64,000 bases of DNA, taken from an uncultured Prevotella sp. Its GTDB lineage: Bacteria > Bacteroidota > Bacteroidia > Bacteroidales > Bacteroidaceae. Positions 58,594 through 64,000 of the stretch are shown one piece after another. Position numbers and translations under genes: made by a program. Numbering within the stretch: the stretch's first letter is position 1; every line of letters starts with the position of its first letter. The stretch lies in NCBI GenBank assembly GCA_946402275.1, contig CAMIVY010000010.1, positions 1-64,000 of the forward strand, read 5' to 3'. The notes under the pieces are model-generated. The model saw only the letters and a program-made list of their open reading frames with translations, did no database searches and was not told the origin of the DNA.

Positions 58594-60132
58594 ATGAAAA
58601 GAAACAAGATATTCCAAAGCATGGTGGCTGTCCTCGCGACAGCTGCCATGATAGGCTGCAGCAACGACATCAACTTTGCACAGCAGTATAATCCGCTGAT
58701 TGACGGTCAACAGAAAGAAGACCCCGCCAAGCCCGATGAACCCACCGGTGGAGAATACCGTGAGCAGTACCGTCCACAGGTACACTTCACGCCAGCCAAG
58801 AACTGGATAAACGACCCCAACGGTCTGGTGTATGCCGACGGCACATGGCACCTGTTCTATCAATACAACCCGCAGGGTAACGTATGGGGTAACATGTCGT
58901 GGGGACATGCCACATCGACTGACCTCATGCACTGGCAGGAGCAGTCCGTAGCCTTGACGCGCGATGCCCTGGGTGCAGTGTTCAGTGGCTCGTGTGTCAT
59001 TGACAAGAATAACACCGCCGGATTCGGTGCCAATGCCATGGTAGCTCTTTATACTTCAGCAGGCGAGACGGGCGATGTGGCCGGCAAGCAGCAGCAGTCT
59101 TTGGCCTACTCTACTGATGGTGGCAAGAACTTCGAGCGTTTCTCTGGAAACCCCGTCATCAAGAACGACGACGACAACCTGCGCGACCCGAAGGTGTTCT
59201 GGCATGAAGAGAGCCAGCAGTGGGTGATGGCGCTGGCCAAGGGCTGGAAGATGGGCGTAGAGTTCTATGCTTCCAAGGACCTGAAGTCATGGAACCACCT
59301 CAGCACCTTCTTCGTGCCGTTGGCCGGACGTGCCTCGCTGCAGTGGGAGTGCCCTGACCTGATGAAGATAGGTGACAAGTGGGTGCTGCTGGTGAGCGTC
59401 AACCCCGGCGGTCCCATTCTCGGCTCGGGCATGATGTACTTCACCGGTCAGTTTGACGGCAAGGAGTTCAAGGCCGACAGCCGCGAGTATCCGCTCTGGC
59501 TCGACTATGGTATGGACTGCTATGCCGGTGTAACCTGGAGCAATGCGGGCGACCGCCATATCATGATAGGATGGATGAACAACTGGTCGTATGCCGGTGA
59601 TGTTCCCTGCTCGCCCTGGCGTTCTGCGTTCACCCTGCCCCGTGAGCTGAAGCTCGTGGAGTACGACGGACAGCCTTTGCTGGCTCAGACCGTTGTCAGC
59701 GAGATAGACAAGGTGGCTGGTCAGTGGCAGGCAGCAGGCAGCAGCTTCGATATGAAGGATGCCTATCAGCTGCGCATCAAGCTGAACTTGGACAAGAACA
59801 GTACTATCACCCTGTCGAATGCCAACGGCGAGAAGTACGTGATGGAGGTGAATGCCACCAGGCGCACCATTGCCGCCCATCGTACTTCCCAGACGGGTAA
59901 GACATCGTTTAACGGCTCGTTCTCAGTGCCATCTACGACGGCTCCCCTGAACACTGACGGCAGCAGCGTGACGCTCCTCCTCTATGTCGATCAGTCATCT
60001 GTAGAGCTGTTGACGGAAAATGGCTCTATGTCTATGACCAACCTGGTGTTCCCCACTTCCATCTACAACCAGTTGACGGTGGAGGGTGCAGACAGCGAGT
60101 GTCAGGTTCGCGAACTGAAACGGGTCTGGTAA
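58594..60132 (+). CDS. GH32 fructanase lipoprotein (module C)
   Basis: A 512-aa lipoprotein (VAVLATAAMIGCSND, lipobox MIGC). A fully canonical GH32 enzyme: nucleophile Asp74 in NWINDPNGLVY, stabiliser Asp198 in NLRDPKVFW, acid/base Glu252 in WECPDLM, plus FSGSCV and the beta-sandwich tail (LYVDQSSVELLTENGSMSMT). It hydrolyses beta-fructosides; anchored probably at the outer membrane, where it would trim inulin or levan outside or just inside the cell. Exo or endo action cannot be read off, though the WINDPNG form and size fit exo-inulinase/levanase types. Last gene before the terminator at 60182, so last of the susC operon of module C. Confidence 0.9.
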   Translation: MKRNKIFQSMVAVLATAAMIGCSNDINFAQQYNPLIDGQQKEDPAKPDEPTGGEYREQYRPQVHFTPAKNWINDPNGLVYADGTWHLFYQYNPQGNVWGNMSWGHATSTDLMHWQEQSVALTRDALGAVFSGSCVIDKNNTAGFGANAMVALYTSAGETGDVAGKQQQSLAYSTDGGKNFERFSGNPVIKNDDDNLRDPKVFWHEESQQWVMALAKGWKMGVEFYASKDLKSWNHLSTFFVPLAGRASLQWECPDLMKIGDKWVLLVSVNPGGPILGSGMMYFTGQFDGKEFKADSREYPLWLDYGMDCYAGVTWSNAGDRHIMIGWMNNWSYAGDVPCSPWRSAFTLPRELKLVEYDGQPLLAQTVVSEIDKVAGQWQAAGSSFDMKDAYQLRIKLNLDKNSTITLSNANGEKYVMEVNATRRTIAAHRTSQTGKTSFNGSFSVPSTTAPLNTDGSSVTLLLYVDQSSVELLTENGSMSMTNLVFPTSIYNQLTVEGADSECQVRELKRVW

Positions 60133-60181
60133 GAAAGAAGTGGTGAGAAGTATCCTCTTACCTCTCACCTCTTGTTATAAG

Positions 60182-60221
60182 TCCACCCTGATAGTTGTGA
60201 CGACTACGGGGTGGATTTTTT
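60182..60221 (+). terminator. Terminator of the module C susC operon
   Basis: TCCACCC (60182-60188) pairs with GGGTGGA (60209-60215), followed by TTTTTTCG. The 20-nt loop can form a further short stem. Confidence 0.75.
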
Positions 60222-60243
60222 CGTTACAAAAAGTGCGAAAAAT

Positions 60244-60316
60244 GTTGCAATGAACGTTTTTTCTTATTATATGTATCATAATTTATACGATGGAATGGGG
60301 GAAAATGATAATTTTG
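60244..60316 (+). promoter_or_regulatory. Fructan box and -7 element of the GH32-permease-kinase operon
   Basis: GTTGCAATGAACGTTTTTTC (60244-60263) is the third copy of the 20-bp box; GAACG starts at 60252, 57 bp before TAATTTTG (60309-60316), the same distance as at 19942 and 29772. GCAGCAAAAT follows the -7 box as in the susC promoters. Confidence 0.75.
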
Positions 60317-60359
60317 CAGCAAAATCATTCAAAATAATTATAACTAAAAACAACAAGAC

Positions 60360-62045
60360 ATGAAGAAACTGTTATTGACAATGATGGCAGCAGTGACGAT
60401 GCTCATGGGAGCAACGGCACAGGTGAACTTCTTCGTGCTGGGCGACAAGCATGCCATGCTGAAGGTGAAACAGGGCGAGAAGTATCTGCTGTTGCCGGTA
60501 CAGGAGTCGGAAGAGATTGCGGCTATTGCCGTGCTTAATGGTGACAACGAAATGGTGAAACGGCTGAATGTGAAGCTGGCCATTGACCGCATCGATTATT
60601 ATGTGCCCCTGGAACTGAAGGGTGCCAAGCTTCTAGACATCGAGTTTCACGGTGACCGTCGGCAGAAGGGTGCTGTGGGTGAGTTTGTCTGCTGGCGCGA
60701 GATGAAGTATTCCTCCACGTTCGACACCACCAACCGCGAGCACTTCCGTCCCGTCTATCACCATACCCCGCAGTACGGATGGATGAACGACCCGAATGGG
60801 ATGTTTTATAAAGATGGAACCTGGCACTTGTATTACCAGTGGAACCCCTACGGTTCTCAGTGGGAGAACATGACGTGGGGACATTCTACCTCGCGCGACC
60901 TTATACACTGGGAGGCACAGCCCACGGCTATCGAGGCCGACTGGCTGGGCAGCATCTTCAGCGGCTCATGTGTCGTCAAGGGCGACGAGGTGGTAGCCAT
61001 GTACACCTCTGCCGGTCATCACCAGACACAGTCGCTGGCTTTCTCGAAGGACGGTGGACGCACCTTCCAGAAATATGCCGGCAATCCCGTGCTGACCACC
61101 AGCGATGTGGCAGACTTCCGCGACCCGCGTCCGTTCTGGAATGAGGACATCAAGGCATGGAACCTGATTCTGGCTGCCGGACAGGAGATGCGCATCTATT
61201 CGTCGAAAGACTTGAAGGATTGGAAATATGAGAGTTCATTTGGTAAGGAGTATGGCAATCACGGCGGTGTATGGGAATGCCCTGACCTGTTCGAAATTAG
61301 AAATGAGAAATTAGGAATGAGAAATTGGGTGCTTATTTGCAACATCAACCCCGGAGGACCCTTCGGCGGAAGTGCCACCCAGTATTTCGTAGGTCAGTTC
61401 GATGGCAGGAAGTTCACCTGCGAATCGATGCCTAAGGTGACGAAATGGCTCGACTATGGAAAGGACCACTATGCCACGGTGTCGTTCTATAATGCACCGG
61501 AGAACCGCCATGTCGTACTGGCATGGATGTCCAACTGGCAGTATGCCAACCAGGTGCCCACCAAGCAGTTTCGCTCTGCCAACTCGATTCCCCGCGACTT
61601 GGGACTGTTCCGTGCCGGCGAGGAGACCTATGTCAGCGTGGTGCCTTCGAAAGAGATGCTGGCACTCCGTGGTAACAAGGTGAAGAAGCCTACAGAGGCC
61701 TGCGAGATTGTCGTTGACGTAAAGAGTCAGGCAGAGATCGTGCTCTCGAATGACAAAGGCGAGCGGGTGGTGATGAAATACGATGCTCCACAGCAGACCT
61801 TCACCATGGACCGCCAGCAGAGTGGCATCGTAGATTTCAGCGAGGCATTCCCCTGCACGACGGTGGCCCCCACGCATGGCGTCATCAAACAGCTGCGCAT
61901 CTTCATAGACCGCTGTAGCATCGAGGTGTTCGATGCCGACGGCAAGATGGCCATGACCAACCTGGTATTCCCTAACCAACCGTATAACAAGTTGCAGGTG
62001 AAGGGAGGAAAGGCGACTATCTTCGAAATTAGAAATGAGAAATGA
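60360..62045 (+). CDS. GH32 beta-fructosidase with N-terminal DUF4980-type domain
   Basis: A 561-aa exported enzyme with a plain signal peptide (LLLTMMAAVTMLMGATAQ), so periplasmic. An N-terminal beta-domain of about 90 residues (NFFVLGDKHAMLKVKQGEKY, LLDIEFHGDRRQKGAVGEFV), of the DUF4980 type, precedes GH32: Asp144 in YGWMNDPNGMFY, DFRDPRPFW, Glu in WECPDLFE. It matches the exo-acting periplasmic fructosidases of B. theta that release fructose for the sensor and permease. Directly after WECPDLF the residues EIRNEKLGMRN are translated from spacer-repeat DNA (61293-61325), an in-frame insertion close to the active site; the protein also ends in FEIRNEK from another copy. Heads the unit with the permease and kinase. 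Confidence 0.9.
   Translation: MKKLLLTMMAAVTMLMGATAQVNFFVLGDKHAMLKVKQGEKYLLLPVQESEEIAAIAVLNGDNEMVKRLNVKLAIDRIDYYVPLELKGAKLLDIEFHGDRRQKGAVGEFVCWREMKYSSTFDTTNREHFRPVYHHTPQYGWMNDPNGMFYKDGTWHLYYQWNPYGSQWENMTWGHSTSRDLIHWEAQPTAIEADWLGSIFSGSCVVKGDEVVAMYTSAGHHQTQSLAFSKDGGRTFQKYAGNPVLTTSDVADFRDPRPFWNEDIKAWNLILAAGQEMRIYSSKDLKDWKYESSFGKEYGNHGGVWECPDLFEIRNEKLGMRNWVLICNINPGGPFGGSATQYFVGQFDGRKFTCESMPKVTKWLDYGKDHYATVSFYNAPENRHVVLAWMSNWQYANQVPTKQFRSANSIPRDLGLFRAGEETYVSVVPSKEMLALRGNKVKKPTEACEIVVDVKSQAEIVLSNDKGERVVMKYDAPQQTFTMDRQQSGIVDFSEAFPCTTVAPTHGVIKQLRIFIDRCSIEVFDADGKMAMTNLVFPNQPYNKLQVKGGKATIFEIRNEK
61293..61325 (+). repeat. Spacer-type repeat inserted in frame in the GH32 gene
   Basis: GAAATTAGAAATGAGAAATT and its continuation up to 61325 are the same sequence type as the gene-end tract at 62027-62048 (GAAATTAGAAATGAGAAATG). 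The 33 nt keep the frame. Confidence 0.8.
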
Positions 62046-62057
62046 GTAATGAGGACT

Positions 62058-62091
62058 CGACCTTTGGTCGCTTCGTACCTTTAGGTCGAAG
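62058..62091 (+). repeat. Paired hairpins between GH32 and permease genes
   Basis: CGACC-ttt-GGTCG (62058-62070) abuts CTTCG-t-ACCT-tt-AGGT-CGAAG (62071-62091). Layout and flanks (GGACTCGA..., GAAGAAT) equal those at 56994 while stem bases differ in a paired way. Confidence 0.75.
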
Positions 62092-62116
62092 AATGAGAAA
62101 TTATGAATAAGAAATT

Positions 62117-63274
62117 ATGAATAAGAACAAATCGATTTATCTGATTCCCGTGATGCTCAGCTTCTTCTGCATGGGCTTCGTGGACCTGGTGGGCATTGCC
62201 TCCAATTATGTGAAGGAAGACTTGGGATTGACTGACTCAGTAGCAAACATCTTCCCGTCGTTGGTATTCTTCTGGTTCCTCATCTTCAGCGTTCCCACGG
62301 GTATGCTGATGAACAAGATAGGCCGTAAGAACACCGTGCTGCTATCGCTGTTGGTGACCGTCGTGTCGCTCTTCATACCCCTGTTCGACAATTCGTTCGT
62401 CACCATGCTTGTCGCATTCTCCCTGCTGGGCATCGGCAATGCACTCATGCAGACCAGCATCAACCCGCTGGCCATGCTCATCATCGGCGACAAGAACCTG
62501 GCATCCACGCTGACCTTCGGACAGTTTGTGAAAGCCATCGCCTCCTTCCTGGCACCCTATCTCGCCATGTGGGGAGCCACACAAGCCATGCCTTCCTTCG
62601 GCTACGACTGGCGCGTGCTCTTCCTCGTTTATCTGGTGGTGGGCCTCCTCTCTGCAGCACTCCTTTGGGCAACACCCATCCAGGAGGAGATGGCCGCAGG
62701 CCGCTCATCATCGTTCATGGACTGCATCAGACTGCTCGGCAAGCCCATCGTGCTGCTGTCGTTCTTCAGCATCATGTGCCATGTGGGCATTGACGTGGGT
62801 ACCAACACCACAGCACCGAAGTTGCTGATGGAGCGAGTAGGTATGACGCTCAACGAGGCAGCCTTCGCCACATCGCTCTATTTCATCTTCCGTACCATCG
62901 GAGCCCTCACCGGTTCCTTCTTCCTCCGCATTATGAAGACACGGTGGTTCTTCATCTTCAGTGTTTGCCTCATGGCAGCATCCATGGCACTCATGTTCGG
63001 CGGACAGTCGAAGGCAGTGCTCTATACCGCCATCGCACTGGTGGGATACGGCAACTCCAACATCTTCTCCATGGCGTTTTCCGAGGCACTGCTCTCCGTG
63101 CCCGACAAACAGAACGAGGTTTCGGGCCTAATGATCATGGGACTCTTCGGTGGTACCATCTTCCCGCTCATCATGGGATTCTGTAGCGATGCCATGGGGC
63201 AGGCCGGTGCCGTAGCCGTCATGGCCGTCGGTGTGCTCTACCTCTTCACGTATATTCCGAAGGTGAAACATTAA
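62117..63274 (+). CDS. MFS sugar transporter, probable fructose permease
   Basis: Inner-membrane major-facilitator protein of 385 aa with about 12 hydrophobic segments (LIPVMLSFFCMGFVDLVGI, FFWFLIFSVPTGMLMNKIG, VLLSLLVTVVSLFIPLF...). The GMLMNKIGRKNT loop is the MFS signature between helices 2 and 3. It resembles the FucP/GluP group of sugar:proton symporters. Between a periplasmic fructosidase and a fructokinase it corresponds to BT1758 of the B. theta levan locus, so import of free fructose is the likely role. It depends on the upstream promoter at 60309; the 71-bp gap before it holds paired hairpins and ATGAATAAGAAATT repeats. Confidence 0.87.
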   Translation: MNKNKSIYLIPVMLSFFCMGFVDLVGIASNYVKEDLGLTDSVANIFPSLVFFWFLIFSVPTGMLMNKIGRKNTVLLSLLVTVVSLFIPLFDNSFVTMLVAFSLLGIGNALMQTSINPLAMLIIGDKNLASTLTFGQFVKAIASFLAPYLAMWGATQAMPSFGYDWRVLFLVYLVVGLLSAALLWATPIQEEMAAGRSSSFMDCIRLLGKPIVLLSFFSIMCHVGIDVGTNTTAPKLLMERVGMTLNEAAFATSLYFIFRTIGALTGSFFLRIMKTRWFFIFSVCLMAASMALMFGGQSKAVLYTAIALVGYGNSNIFSMAFSEALLSVPDKQNEVSGLMIMGLFGGTIFPLIMGFCSDAMGQAGAVAVMAVGVLYLFTYIPKVKH

Positions 63275-63328
63275 AGATTAAAAATTAAAGATTAAAAATT
63301 AAAGACTAAAAATTAAAGATTAAATATT
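63275..63328. repeat. ATTAAAGATTAAAA spacer repeats
   Basis: Five near-copies of AAAGATTAAAAATT fill the whole gap between the permease stop and the kinase ATG, 54 bp. Confidence 0.7.
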
Positions 63329-64000
63329 ATGGCTAACAAACGTTATGTAGTAGGCCTCGGTGAGGCATTATGGGATGTACTTCCCGACGGAAAGAAACTA
63401 GGTGGTGCGCCTGCTAACTTTGCTTATCATGCAGGACAGTTCGGACTGCAGACACTTGCTGTCAGCGCACTGGGTGAGGACGCACTGGCTGATGAGACCA
63501 TTGAGGCATTGAAGGAGCATGACCTGAACTATCTCATGCCGCGTGTGAAATATCCCACCGGTACGGTGCAGGTGACACTGAGCGGTGACGGAATACCCGC
63601 ATACGAGATCAAGGAGAATGTGGCATGGGACAATATCCCCTATACCACTGAGATTGCCGAGGTGGCCAAGAACGCCCGCGCCGTGTGCTTCGGCTCGCTG
63701 GCACAGCGCAACGTCGTGTCGTGGGCTACCATCCGTCAGTTCCTCGACGACACCCCCTCCGACTGCATCAAGATTTTCGATATCAACCTGCGTCAGCAGT
63801 TCTATACCAAGGACGTCATCGAGGAGTCGTTCAAGCGTTGCAATATCCTCAAGATCAACGATGAGGAATTGGTGGTTATCAAGCGGATGTATGGCTACGA
63901 CGACCTCGACATGCGCGACATCTGCCAGAAGATTCTCGCCGACTATAACCTGAAGATGCTGGTGCTCACCTGTGGCACCAACGGTTCCTACGTCTTCGCA
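63329..64000 (+). CDS. PfkB-family fructokinase, 3'-truncated by window edge
   Basis: ATP-dependent sugar kinase that would convert fructose to fructose-6-phosphate in the cytoplasm. The ORF track misses it because the frame is open at the window end (it lists only a +1-frame shadow at 63585). From the ATG at 63329 I read MANKRYVVGLGEALWDVLPD, then GGAPANFAYHAGQFG, the PfkB sugar-binding signature; ALGEDALADETIEAL; FDINLRQQFYT; and LVLTCGTNGSYVFA at the edge. 224 codons are visible of about 295-300 expected; the DTxGAGD catalytic motif lies outside. Its place matches BT1757 of the B. theta levan locus. The last visible gene of the module C catabolic unit. Confidence 0.92.
   Translation, partial: MANKRYVVGLGEALWDVLPDGKKLGGAPANFAYHAGQFGLQTLAVSALGEDALADETIEALKEHDLNYLMPRVKYPTGTVQVTLSGDGIPAYEIKENVAWDNIPYTTEIAEVAKNARAVCFGSLAQRNVVSWATIRQFLDDTPSDCIKIFDINLRQQFYTKDVIEESFKRCNILKINDEELVVIKRMYGYDDLDMRDICQKILADYNLKMLVLTCGTNGSYVFA

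Noticed and set aside
63585-63953. 122-aa ORF at the window end
   Set aside because: It is a +1-frame shadow; the real frame from 63329 encodes a PfkB kinase open to the edge.

Overview
The window is a piece of a Bacteroidales chromosome, most likely a Prevotella/Segatella-type gut or rumen species. The basis is SusC/SusD pairs, periplasmic sensor-AraC regulators, and more than a dozen promoters with the Bacteroidota -7 element TAnnTTTG, several with a TTTG/TTG -33 element 19-20 bp upstream. No rRNA, tRNA, CRISPR array or transposase was seen.

Layout. 1-18250 is mostly core genome: the end of a fumarate reductase/succinate dehydrogenase iron-sulfur subunit, murQ, an array of about 42-bp repeats before a small HTH gene, an MGMT-like protein, bcp, a secreted CE1-type esterase, an orphan histidine kinase, a VanX-like dipeptidase, a coiled-coil lipoprotein, a minus-strand dapB-lepB-lepB paralogue-wbqC cluster, a methyltransferase-like gene, a GNAT-like gene, parE and an S41 protease.

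18279-40635 and 49667-64000 hold three fructan-utilisation modules of one plan: LacI-type periplasmic sensor/AraC regulator, SusC, SusD, DUF4960 surface glycan-binding lipoprotein, GH32 fructanase. Module A is 18279-29672 (tandem DUF4960, LamG-GH32, DUF1573). Module B is 30030-40635 (lipoprotein endo-type GH32 and an unknown secreted protein). Module C is 49667-64000 (GH32 lipoprotein, then a separately promoted periplasmic GH32, an MFS sugar transporter and a PfkB fructokinase that runs off the window). Surface proteins would bind and cut inulin or levan, SusCD would import oligomers, periplasmic GH32 would release fructose, and the MFS protein and kinase would take it into glycolysis. Only the last module carries the permease and kinase.

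40727-49528 is an accessory island between modules B and C: a DUF6078-like gene, a VapE-type ATPase flanked by inverted arrays of an 11-bp iteron, two arrays of short palindromes, and a two-gene type III restriction-modification system.

Main points of interest: (1) the three fructan regulators form a reduction series of hybrid two-component systems; one keeps HisKA, receiver and HTH but lacks the ATPase domain, one keeps only a scrap of HisKA, one has neither. (2) A 20-bp box, GTTGCAWTGAACGWTTTTTY, lies exactly 57 bp from the -7 element at three promoters, including one with no gene close behind it. (3) Inverted 11-bp iteron arrays surround the VapE gene. (4) Short palindromic or low-complexity repeats recur between genes and also sit in frame inside proteins. 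(5) A signal-peptidase paralogue has lost both catalytic residues.
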